From Spirochaetota bacterium (lineage in GTDB: Bacteria > Spirochaetota > Spirochaetia > Treponematales > Rectinemataceae): DNA of 34,276 nucleotides. The stretch lies in the NCBI GenBank assembly GCA_029778945.1, contig JAKPBN010000417.1, forward strand, positions 1 to 34,276, in the 5' to 3' direction. Below, piece by piece: positions 1 through 6,580 of the stretch (position 1 is the first letter of the stretch; every line of letters starts with the position of its first letter). The position numbers and the translations under genes are program-made. The notes beneath the pieces are model-generated. The model was not told the origin of the DNA, searched no databases, and worked only from the letters and a program-made list of their open reading frames with translations.

Positions 1-33
1 GTAAACGCCGATGGATCGCCGCATAGCGGCGGG

Positions 34-98
34 GGTGGCATGGACGACGCGGGGGGCCGAGCGGAGCGAGCGCGCCTCCCGCGCCTTCCATGCCAGGC
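34..98. repeat. Long imperfect palindrome in intergenic DNA
   Basis: A nine-base arm TGGCATGGA (36-44) is matched by its exact reverse complement at 87-95. Pairing continues inward with GCGGGGGG against CCTCCCGC (one mismatch) and outward, after a two-base bulge, with GGGTGG against CCCACC. A separate small hairpin, CGCCGC-ATA-GCGGCG, lies just upstream at 17-31. The element sits downstream of the minus-strand cupin-like gene that ends at 167. It could act as a transcription terminator without a U-tract, or be a dispersed palindromic repeat. No second copy is visible in the window. I see no gene in bases 1-166. Confidence 0.45.
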
Positions 99-166
99 CC
101 ACCGCCATGAAACGTCCATCTTAGGTTTCAGGATTATCCGGCGCGGGACGGTTTTTCGTCGGCCCC

Positions 167-703
167 TCAGGAGGGGTACTGATCCAGCTTCCCCTCTCGT
201 ATCACCTTGTGCTCCCCGGTGGCGGTGTCCAGGTCGTAGACATCGAAGGCCGTGTTGATGTCAAAGCCCGGATGGCGGACCGCGAAGTTCAGGGAAGCCG
301 AGCCCTCGGGCCCGGAGACAATCCGGTGGAAAACCCTGCAGGGCCAGACCACCATGGCCGCCCCTTCATAGACCACGACGCCGTTGTGGATAATCCTGTC
401 CGGCCTGACCACAAAGGTCTCGATCCGCTTGTGCTCGAGGGTATAGATCTCGGCGGTCCGCTCGCCCTGGAGGACGAGGAGGTTGTCCTCCTGGTGGTAG
501 TGGATATACCAGGGCCGGGCAATGTCGCCGACCGGTCCGGGAGAGATGGCCGAGTGGGCATGGATCACCCGGTCTATGCCATCGATCCGGGGCAGGAGCT
601 TCATGGGCAGGATGTCAAAGGAGACGCCCTCGGTCTTGCGGAAGGGCCTGAGCTTGATGATCTTCCAGAAGCCCGGGACTTCATCGACTATGTATTCCGC
701 CAT
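167..703 (-). CDS. Cupin-like hypothetical protein (178 aa)
   Basis: A complete 178-residue soluble protein without signal peptide or membrane segment. The motif HYHQED (H68, H70, E72) followed by a glycine about eight residues later (LVLQGE) resembles cupin motif 1. A later FHRI (H126) could supply the fourth metal ligand. This suggests a small beta-barrel metal-binding protein or sugar epimerase/isomerase relative, but I do not recognise the family and assign no reaction. The ATG at 703 follows AGGAGG at six bases, so the start is secure. It lies 86 bases downstream of the acyltransferase-like gene on the same strand and may be cotranscribed with it. Confidence 0.7.
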   Translation of the reverse strand: MAEYIVDEVPGFWKIIKLRPFRKTEGVSFDILPMKLLPRIDGIDRVIHAHSAISPGPVGDIARPWYIHYHQEDNLLVLQGERTAEIYTLEHKRIETFVVRPDRIIHNGVVVYEGAAMVVWPCRVFHRIVSGPEGSASLNFAVRHPGFDINTAFDVYDLDTATGEHKVIREGKLDQYPS

Positions 704-789
704 GGATTCCTCCTAGGCAGAGTGTAGACCGGGTCGGCCAAGGGGACAAGCGCGGAATTCGCCGGAATGGAAAAGCCTGGGTCCGCGGC

Positions 790-1644
790 CTAGCCCTCGA
801 CCGTGGAGAGGTCCGGGACTTCCTCGAGGAGCTCGGGGTGGAGGATGAGGCGGCTGAAGAGGGCCGCGGCGTGGGCAAAATAGATGCCGTCGGCTATGCG
901 CTCGTCCACGGTGACTTTCATGTTGATAAAGTGGTGGAGGCCTCCGCCCGAGGACTTGGGCGCTTCGGACTCAAAGATCCTTCCCAGGACGATAAAGAGG
1001 CTGGCCGTCCCCCATTCGTAGAGGTGGTGGAAGGGGGTCTCGAGGCCTATGGATCCCAGGTTGGCAAAGTAGGCCGAGGTAAAGAGGGGGTCGTTGCGCA
1101 GCAAGGACGCCGGGGCGATGTTAAAGCGATCCAGGGCCCGGAAAATGCGGGTAAAGAGGGCCCGTCCCCCGGGAAAGGATGCCACAAAGCGTATCTCCCG
1201 GTCATCCGGGGCCAGGGCTTCGCTGCGGGCCAGGTCCACCGCCGCGTTAAAGCGATCCGTCACCGTGTCCAGGGTGTCCTCGGCCTCAAAAAAGATCTTG
1301 GCGTTGGACTCGGCGGATTCCTCGGTGAGGCGCTTCTTTACGATAAAGGAAAAGGCCAGGTGCTTGCGCTCGTAGATGGACCGTCGATGGACAAAGCGGT
1401 TGAGCCGGGGCTTGAGGGCAAAGGTGCGCAGGCCCGCGGCAAGGATGAGGGCAAAGAGGGAATAGCGGTTGTTCCCGGCTTGGGCGTTTTTCCGCTTTAC
1501 ATAGCCCATGGCGTTTTCTATATCCAAGTCCCGGGAAAAGAACACCGAGGATTCGTTTCGCCGGGTCATGATGTAGGGCATGACCGCGCTATAGCCTTGG
1601 AGGTCCCTGGCCTTGGTTCCATCACTGCGGTCGCGGAAGAGCAT
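790..1644 (-). CDS. 2-oxoacid dehydrogenase E2/CAT-fold acyltransferase-like protein
   Basis: The protein resembles stand-alone versions of the catalytic domain of E2 lipoamide acyltransferases and chloramphenicol acetyltransferase, which move acyl groups from CoA. The N-terminal stretch RDRSDGTKARDL...VMPYIM is what I associate with anaerobe homologues. The C-terminal VTVDERIADGIYFA aligns with the E2 active-site motif DHRxxDG, but the catalytic histidine is glutamate here. There is no lipoyl domain. I chose ATG at 1644, where family similarity begins. The frame stays open to a TTG at 1749, but that extension would run through the znuA promoter and nearly meet the znuA start. No good ribosome site precedes 1644, so the start is uncertain. 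True substrate and activity are unknown. Confidence 0.65.
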   Translation of the reverse strand: MLFRDRSDGTKARDLQGYSAVMPYIMTRRNESSVFFSRDLDIENAMGYVKRKNAQAGNNRYSLFALILAAGLRTFALKPRLNRFVHRRSIYERKHLAFSFIVKKRLTEESAESNAKIFFEAEDTLDTVTDRFNAAVDLARSEALAPDDREIRFVASFPGGRALFTRIFRALDRFNIAPASLLRNDPLFTSAYFANLGSIGLETPFHHLYEWGTASLFIVLGRIFESEAPKSSGGGLHHFINMKVTVDERIADGIYFAHAAALFSRLILHPELLEEVPDLSTVEG

Positions 1645-1690
1645 GGCCAGACTATAGACCGGGGCGGGGAGGGGCGTAAAGCCTAGCCCC

Positions 1691-1719
1691 TTGACCGACC
1701 TAGTATTACTTTGTAATAT
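1691..1719 (+). promoter_or_regulatory. znuABC promoter with overlapping palindromic operator
   Basis: TTGACC (1691-1696) and TAATAT (1714-1719) are separated by exactly 17 bases, a good sigma-70-type promoter for znuA. A perfect inverted repeat TATTAC-TTT-GTAATA (1704-1718) covers the spacer and most of the -10 box. A repressor bound there would block RNA polymerase. It is an AT-rich island in very GC-rich DNA. By position and symmetry it is a candidate site for a Fur/Zur-type or other metalloregulator. The regulator itself is not identified. Confidence 0.6.
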
Positions 1720-1750
1720 TGCCCTGCCCAAGCGCTCCTGGAGGGACAAT

Positions 1751-2697
1751 ATGGCGTTTCCAAGCTATCCCCGCTTAAGTCCGATGCGGCTAGGCCTCGC
1801 GGCCTTGGCCCTGTCAGGCCTCCTCCTCAGCTCCTGCGGCCGCCCCGGTCCGGCCCCGGCCGCGGGAGGCAAGAAAGCCATAGTTGTGACTTATTCCATC
1901 CTGGGCTCCCTCGTCTCGGACCTGGTGGGCGAGGCGGCGGGGGTCAAGGTCCTCGTGCCCAACGGTCTCGATGTCCACGAGTGGGAACCCTCGGCCCGGG
2001 ACATGGAAGCCCTGATGGGGGCCGACCTTGTGGTGGTCAATGGCCTGGGCCTGGAAGGGGGCCTGGAAAAGAGCCTGGCCCAGGCCAGGGCCAAGGGCAT
2101 TCCCTTCTTTGTGGCCGCCGACCATGTCCAGGTGAGGCGGGTAGGCGAGGGGGAGGGCATTCCCTCGGGGGACCCCGACCAGGCCTCCGGCGCCCAGGAT
2201 CCCCATATCTGGACCGATCCTGTGGCCATGGAGGCCGTGGTCCTAGCCCTCGCGCCAGCCCTCAAGGAAAGCCTGGGCCTCGAGGTCCAGGACCGGGCCG
2301 CCTCCCTGGCGGCTCGGCTCCGGGACCTGGATCGCGAGATCTCCGCCCAGGTCTCCGCCCTGGCCCCGGCCCGGCGCAGGATAGTGACGGGCCACGAGTC
2401 CCTGGGCTATTTCGCCCAACGCTACGGCTTCCGCCTCGTGGGGGCCCTTGTGCCCAGCCTCTCCTCGGAGGCCGAGACCTCGGCGGCCTGGCTTTCGGGC
2501 CTCAAGGGCCTGATGGCCAAGGCTGGGGTGGATGTGATCTTTACCGAGGTGGGAACCCCGCCCCGGCTTGCCCAGGCCCTCGCCCGGGAGACCGGGCCCG
2601 GGCCATACCCCTCGCGACCCACCTCCTTCCTCCCGGAGGGGACTATGCGGCCTTTGAGAGGGCCCTCGCCCAAACCATCCTCAAGGGCCTAGAATAG
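1751..2697 (+). pseudogene. znuA: znuA-type metal-binding lipoprotein, reading frame interrupted by a 1-nt shift
   Basis: This is the substrate-binding lipoprotein of a zinc/manganese ABC importer (cluster A-I). The ATG at 1751 follows GGAGGG by about six bases. A hydrophobic leader ends in a lipobox LSSC (C29). Candidate metal ligands are H76 (GLDVHEWEP), H152 (DPHIWTDP), H215 (GHESLGYF) and E266. The initial frame leaves family similarity after ETG at about 2594-2599 and would end at 2692 with an unrelated tail. The expected tail (RAIPLATHLLPPGGDYAAFERAL...) continues in the -1 frame to a stop at 2697. Restoring one base within GGGCCCGGG would give a normal protein of about 315 residues. 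The cause could be a sequencing error in the GC run or a real late mutation. No obvious slippery heptamer supports programmed frameshifting. All likely metal ligands lie upstream of the shift. Confidence 0.8.
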
Positions 2698-2701
2698 GAC
2701 T

Positions 2702-3538
2702 ATGGACTTCCTCCTCGCGCCTTTCGCTAACAACGGCTTTATGCTAAACGCCTTGGCCGCGGGCATCCTGGTTTCCCTGGCTTGCGGCATCGTAGGCTCC
2801 TTTGTGGTCCTCCGGGGCCTGGCCTTCATAGGCGACGCCCTGGGCCACGGGGTCCTGCCAGGGGTGGCCCTGGCCATGCTTTTAGGCCTGCCCGGCATGC
2901 TCGGAGCCGCCGTGGGCAGCATCGTGATGATCGGGGGCATAAGCCTCGTGACCCGCAAGTCGAGCCTCTCCTCGGACACGGCGATCGGCCTTCTCTTTGT
3001 GGCCATGCTCGCCCTGGGGGTGGCCATAGTCTCCCGCTCCCGGTCCTTTTCCGGGGACCTCGTCCATATCCTCTTTGGGGAAATCCTGGGCATTTCCGCC
3101 TCGGAGCTCCTGGTCCAGCTCGGAGCCACGGTCCTGATAGGCCTTTTGGCCCTGGCCTGCCGGCGGCCCTTCCTCCTCCTCTCTTTTGGCCATGAGCAGG
3201 CCGATGTCTCGGGCTTTTCCTCCCGCCTCTACCACGGGATCATGCTGGGGATGATAGCCCTCACGGTGGTGGTCTCCTTCAAGACCGTGGGCACCCTCCT
3301 GGTCTTTGGGATGCTCCTTGCGCCGGCGGCCTCGGCGGCCCTCTTTGCCCGCCGGGTCGGCTCGATGATGGTCCTGGCCTGTGGCCTTGGGATAGCCTCG
3401 GTCTACCTGGGCCTCCTTGGGTCCTACTGGCTCGACCTGGCCGCGGGGGCGTCGATCACCCTGGTGGCGTCCATCATCTTCTTCTGCCTCTTTGGGGCCC
3501 GCCGCCTCATGCTGGCCCAGGAGGCCCACCATGGCTGA
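2702..3538 (+). CDS. znuB: Zinc/manganese ABC transporter permease
   Basis: A 278-residue polytopic inner-membrane protein of the ABC-3 (ZnuB/MntB/TroC-type) family. It is almost entirely hydrophobic, with about eight to nine helices. Family features include GDALGHGVLPGVALA near residue 40 and the late segment VVSFKTVGTLLVFGMLLAPAA. It would form the channel for metal delivered by ZnuA and be driven by ZnuC. It begins five bases after the restored znuA frame ends (2697), and its last eight bases overlap the znuC start, so the three genes form one translationally coupled operon. Metal specificity (zinc or manganese) cannot be settled from sequence. Confidence 0.9.
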   Translation: MDFLLAPFANNGFMLNALAAGILVSLACGIVGSFVVLRGLAFIGDALGHGVLPGVALAMLLGLPGMLGAAVGSIVMIGGISLVTRKSSLSSDTAIGLLFVAMLALGVAIVSRSRSFSGDLVHILFGEILGISASELLVQLGATVLIGLLALACRRPFLLLSFGHEQADVSGFSSRLYHGIMLGMIALTVVVSFKTVGTLLVFGMLLAPAASAALFARRVGSMMVLACGLGIASVYLGLLGSYWLDLAAGASITLVASIIFFCLFGARRLMLAQEAHHG

Positions 3539-4328
3539 GTCCACGCCCCTTGTCCTGGCCCGGGAGCTCACCGTGGGCTATGGCCTCGAGGCCGTGGTCC
3601 GGGACATCAACCTTGTCGTGGCTCCTGGTGAGAGTCTGGCCCTGGTCGGAGTGAATGGCTCCGGCAAGTCCACCCTCCTCAAGACCCTGGCCGGCCTCCT
3701 GTCTCCCCTGGCGGGACGGCTCGAGGTCCTGGGAGGCCTCGCCGGGGCCAGTCCCCGGAGGGTCGCCTACCTGGGCCAGTTCCACCCTTCCGGCCTCTCC
3801 CTGCCCCTCCGGGCCATCGACGTGGTCCGCATGGCCCGCTTCCCGGCCCTGGGCCTCTTACGCAGGCCCGGGCCCCAGGACGAAAGGGCGGTCCTCGAGG
3901 CCATGGAGGCCGTGGGCATCACCGGCCTCGCCGACCTGCCCCTCTCCCGCCTCTCGGGGGGACAAAAGCAGCGCGTCTTTATCGCCCAGGCCCTGGCCCG
4001 GGAGCCCGAGCTCCTCCTCCTGGACGAGCCGGCCTCGAGCCTCGACGCCGCGGCCATCTCCACCTATCGCGGGATCCTCAAGCGGGCGGCCGCCACGGGC
4101 CTCGGCTCGGTGATAGCCACCCACGACATAGACGAGGCCTCGGCCTGCGACAAGACCCTCCTTCTCGCGGGCAGGGTCGTGGCCTATGGGCCCTCAGCCG
4201 AGGTGCTCAAGCCCCAGGCCCTCCTCGAGACCTTTGGCATAGTGGGACGCTATGAAGAGGGCGGCCTTGTGGCCGTGGGCAGGGCCTGTGACCATTGCCA
4301 CGACGGCGGGCACGAGGGTGAGGACTAG
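3531..4328 (+). CDS. znuC: Zinc/manganese ABC transporter ATPase with His/Cys-rich tail
   Basis: The nucleotide-binding subunit of the metal importer, 265 residues. Walker A is GVNGSGKST (from residue 40), the ABC signature LSGGQ is at 131-135, Walker B is LLLLDEP around 161-167, and the switch histidine is in IATHD (H198). The ATG at 3531 is preceded by GGAGG and overlaps the znuB stop (ATGGCTGA). The frame is open further upstream, but that part shadows znuB. The protein ends in CDHCHDGGHEGED, a tail rich in Cys, His and acidic residues that could bind metal, as seen in some ZnuC proteins. The gene ends seven bases from the convergent PhzF-family gene. Confidence 0.92.
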   Translation: MAESTPLVLARELTVGYGLEAVVRDINLVVAPGESLALVGVNGSGKSTLLKTLAGLLSPLAGRLEVLGGLAGASPRRVAYLGQFHPSGLSLPLRAIDVVRMARFPALGLLRRPGPQDERAVLEAMEAVGITGLADLPLSRLSGGQKQRVFIAQALAREPELLLLDEPASSLDAAAISTYRGILKRAAATGLGSVIATHDIDEASACDKTLLLAGRVVAYGPSAEVLKPQALLETFGIVGRYEEGGLVAVGRACDHCHDGGHEGED

Positions 4329-4339
4329 GGCGGTCCTAG
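4325..4339. terminator. Small palindrome spanning convergent stop codons
   Basis: CTAGG (4325-4329) and CCTAG (4335-4339) form a five-base-pair hairpin with a five-base loop. The hairpin contains the TAG stops of both znuC (plus) and the PhzF-family gene (minus). There is no U-tract. A similar arrangement occurs between the convergent dgt and merR genes at 9852-9873. It might end transcription from both sides, but the stem is short. Confidence 0.25.
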
Positions 4340-5121
4340 ACCTCTATGCTGCCCTCGAGGTAGACCCTTGCCGTCCCGGAGACCAGGACCGTAGTCTCCA
4401 GCATCCGGCACTGGAGCTCTCCCGAGCGCCGGGAGACCTGCCGGGCCTGAAGCTGCTTTCTGCCTAGTCGCCCGCTCCACAGGGGTATGAGGGAGCAATG
4501 GGCCGAGCCCGTGACCGCATCCTCCAGGATGGTGGCCTGGGGGGTAAAGAAGCGGGAGACAAAATCGCAGGCCTCCCCCGGGGCGGTCACGCAGACTCCG
4601 CCCGGATCGAGGTTGATGCGGTCGAGGAGGGCCTGGTCGACCTGGAGGCCCCTGACCTCGGCCTCGGTCCCGTAGACCAGGACATAGTCCCGGGCCTTGA
4701 GGACTTCCTTGGGCTGGAGGCTTAAGGATTCGGCTATGGTCTGGGGCAGGCTCGCCGGGACCGGGGGCCGGGAGGGCAGCTCCATCTCGACCCTGTCTCC
4801 AGGAAAGCTGATCAATAAGGGGCCGCTCCTCGAGGAGAAGACCAGCTTATCGAGGTCCTGCCTGAAGTAGGTCTTGATCACAAAGGCCGTGGCCAGGGTC
4901 GCGTGGCCGCAGAGGTCCATCTCTATGTCCGGAGTAAACCAGCGGATCCCGAAGCCCTCGGGGGTTGGGATAAAGAAGGCGGTTTCCGCCAAGCCGTTTT
5001 CTCGGGCTATGGCCTGCATCGTAGCCTCGGGCAGCCAGGACTCGAGGGAGCAGACCCCGGCCGGATTGCCCTTGAAGAGCTCCGACGTGAAGGCATCGAT
5101 GTGGTAGTAGGGGATCCTCAT
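4336..5121 (-). CDS. PhzF family isomerase/epimerase-like protein
   Basis: A 261-residue member of the PhzF family, cytosolic enzymes with two diaminopimelate-epimerase-like halves. Visible family features are the start YYHIDAFTSELFKGNPAGVC, the catalytic-type glutamate in ENGLAETAFF (E46), MDLCGHATLA around residue 80, and the late EDAVTGSAH segment. PhzF itself isomerises dihydro-hydroxyanthranilate in phenazine synthesis, but most family members have unknown substrates and there are no phenazine genes here. ATG 5121 is chosen because GGGAG precedes it and homology begins there; the frame is open 22 codons upstream. It overlaps the upstream membrane gene by four bases and is the last gene of a three-gene operon. 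Confidence 0.88.
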   Translation of the reverse strand: MRIPYYHIDAFTSELFKGNPAGVCSLESWLPEATMQAIARENGLAETAFFIPTPEGFGIRWFTPDIEMDLCGHATLATAFVIKTYFRQDLDKLVFSSRSGPLLISFPGDRVEMELPSRPPVPASLPQTIAESLSLQPKEVLKARDYVLVYGTEAEVRGLQVDQALLDRINLDPGGVCVTAPGEACDFVSRFFTPQATILEDAVTGSAHCSLIPLWSGRLGRKQLQARQVSRRSGELQCRMLETTVLVSGTARVYLEGSIEV

Positions 5122-5963
5122 GGCTTTTCTCCCGCCGGCCCTGGAGTTCCCAGGCCGGGAAAATGCTTTTCCTTGCACTCCGGGCAAATCCCGTGGCTAA
5201 ACTCCGCGGCCGATCTTTCCTCGATATAGGACTCGATTGTCTGCCAGTTGTCGCCTTCATCCCGGATTTTCTTGCAGTAGGCGCAGATCGGGAGGAGGCC
5301 CTCGAGGCTCGCGAGGAGCTTTTCGCTCTTCTCGGCCCGGAGGCGCATCCTCTCCACCACCATGGCGACTATGCCCAGGGCGGCCAGGATCTGGAAACCC
5401 ACCAGGAAGCCAAAGGCCAGGTGGAGCATCGAGGGCAGGTGGACAAAGCCCGTGGCCAGGATGTAGAGGCCCCAGGCTATGAGGCTCCAACCCGCCAGGC
5501 TCCGGCCCAGGGGTCGGGGGTTGGCGGGCTTGGCCAGGATCATCCCTCCGGCCCAGACCATCAGGACTGTCCGCAGGGCCTTGAGGCCCAGCATGCCCAG
5601 GACGGGTATGCTACGGAGGACCAGGATCGAGGCGGCCCAGAGGGCTAGCCAGGCCAGGATGGCCACCAGGTTCCAGGCCTTATAGGCGTTGCCTGTGAAA
5701 CGGTAGGCCCCGCAGACGAGAAAGAGAAAGCCGCTGATGTGGAAGAGCTCGCCCAGGAGAAAGTATTGTCGGGGCAGAAGGGGGATGACCCCCGACCACA
5801 GCAGGAAGCCCAGGCTGTTGAGGAAAAAGCTGATCGCCCAATAGCCTGGCCCCACTTCTCCCTCGTCGACCCGCCTCAGGAAGAGAAAGCCCAGGCCCAG
5901 GCAGACAAAGATGGCCGCATAGCCCAGGTAGGCGGTCTTGAGATAGTCGTAGAACAAGGTCAT
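5118..5963 (-). CDS. Seven-helix membrane protein with cytoplasmic CxxC...CxxC domain
   Basis: A 281-residue integral membrane protein. About seven hydrophobic segments span residues 9-200. A short charged helix follows (VVERMRLRAEKSEKLLASLEG), then a cysteine domain, ICAYCKKIRDEG...FSHGICPECKEKHFP. That last domain recurs at the C-terminus of many bacterial histidine kinases, PAS and GGDEF proteins and looks like a small zinc-ribbon signalling module. There is no kinase or cyclase domain, so it may be a stripped-down receptor whose output partner is encoded elsewhere. Start ATG 5963 overlaps the preceding RHH gene stop (ATGA). The open frame upstream only shadows that gene. The role as a sensor is inferred. 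Confidence 0.72.
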   Translation of the reverse strand: MTLFYDYLKTAYLGYAAIFVCLGLGFLFLRRVDEGEVGPGYWAISFFLNSLGFLLWSGVIPLLPRQYFLLGELFHISGFLFLVCGAYRFTGNAYKAWNLVAILAWLALWAASILVLRSIPVLGMLGLKALRTVLMVWAGGMILAKPANPRPLGRSLAGWSLIAWGLYILATGFVHLPSMLHLAFGFLVGFQILAALGIVAMVVERMRLRAEKSEKLLASLEGLLPICAYCKKIRDEGDNWQTIESYIEERSAAEFSHGICPECKEKHFPGLGTPGPAGEKP

Positions 5964-6250
5964 CGGGGCAGAGGTCTTGGGGTCGTGCCGGGGTGGCCAT
6001 CGCAGTCGCAGACTAGGTGGAAGGCATGGCAATCCCCGCATTCCTCCACGTGGTGGTGGTGGGAAAAGTCCTCCCAGTGCTTTTTCTGCTCCAGGCTGAG
6101 GAGGCCCGAGCCACGGCAGAGGGGACAGCGGTTTTCCAGGGCCTGGAGGATGGCGTCCCGGATAAAGGCCGAGCGATTCGAGACCCCTTCCAGGGCCGCC
6201 ATAAGCTCGGCATCGGCCTTGAAGGTGATGATGTCTTCCTTGCGCGCCAT
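5960..6250 (-). CDS. Ribbon-helix-helix (CopG-like) regulator with Cys/His-rich tail
   Basis: A 96-residue protein. Residues 1-42 (RKEDIITFKADAELMAAL...NRSAFIRDAILQALE) match a ribbon-helix-helix DNA-binding domain: a beta-strand with alternating residues, then two helices. The rest holds CPLC (43-46), HHHH, CGDCHAFH and CDC, an obvious potential zinc or other metal site. The combination resembles a metal-sensing repressor, NikR-like in logic but with a different sensor. It lies beside znuABC and heads the operon with the seven-helix protein and PhzF. The ATG at 6250 has no Shine-Dalgarno sequence, which suggests weak or leaderless initiation. Binding of zinc and control of znuABC are inferences. 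Confidence 0.7.
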   Translation of the reverse strand: MARKEDIITFKADAELMAALEGVSNRSAFIRDAILQALENRCPLCRGSGLLSLEQKKHWEDFSHHHHVEECGDCHAFHLVCDCDGHPGTTPRPLPR

Positions 6251-6580
6251 GGGAGGAGTCTAGGGTCCAGGGCCCAGGACAGTCAAGTTCCGTATAGAAA
6301 CTGCATAAATATGCTAAAAATATGCATAAAGATACTTGACCTGGGACCTTGACCCCAATAAGATGATTTCCGAAGCTCAGCATTTCCCTAATGCCTCCTT
6401 AAAGCAGGCTATGGCTGGACTTCAGGAGAACCTAGCTTGTTTTCCCTCCACGCCCGCCTCCGTCGTCGCTAACCTCCCCCCCACCCACTGTCCAAGAACC
6501 CTACGCCGGCCCCACCCAAGCCCCCCGATGGGGGAGGAGGAGCCGCAGGATGCGCCATATTCGCGAACAAGGAGTGAACC
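6251..6580. promoter_or_regulatory. 330-base divergent control region between the RHH operon and argG
   Basis: No gene is supported here. The first 100 bases are AT-rich and full of symmetry. TCAAGT/ACTTGA (6283-6288, 6334-6339) and CCCAGG/CCTGGG (6273-6278, 6340-6345) make nested dyads around 6310. GCATA-AA-TATGC lies at 6303-6314 and the palindrome TATGCATA at 6321-6328. TGCATAAA is repeated directly at 6302 and 6323, 21 bases apart (two helical turns). A promoter toward argG reads TTGACC (6336-6341), 17 bases, TAAGAT (6359-6364), giving a leader of roughly 210 bases. A CCCCC-GAT-GGGGG hairpin (6522-6534) lies in that leader. The repeats are good candidate operators for the RHH protein. Confidence 0.5.

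Noticed and set aside
2590-2605. Programmed -1 ribosomal frameshifting in znuA
   Set aside because: The codons at the junction (ACC GGG CCC GGG) do not form a slippery X XXY YYZ heptamer, and both products would differ only at the C-terminus. A deletion or sequencing error is simpler.
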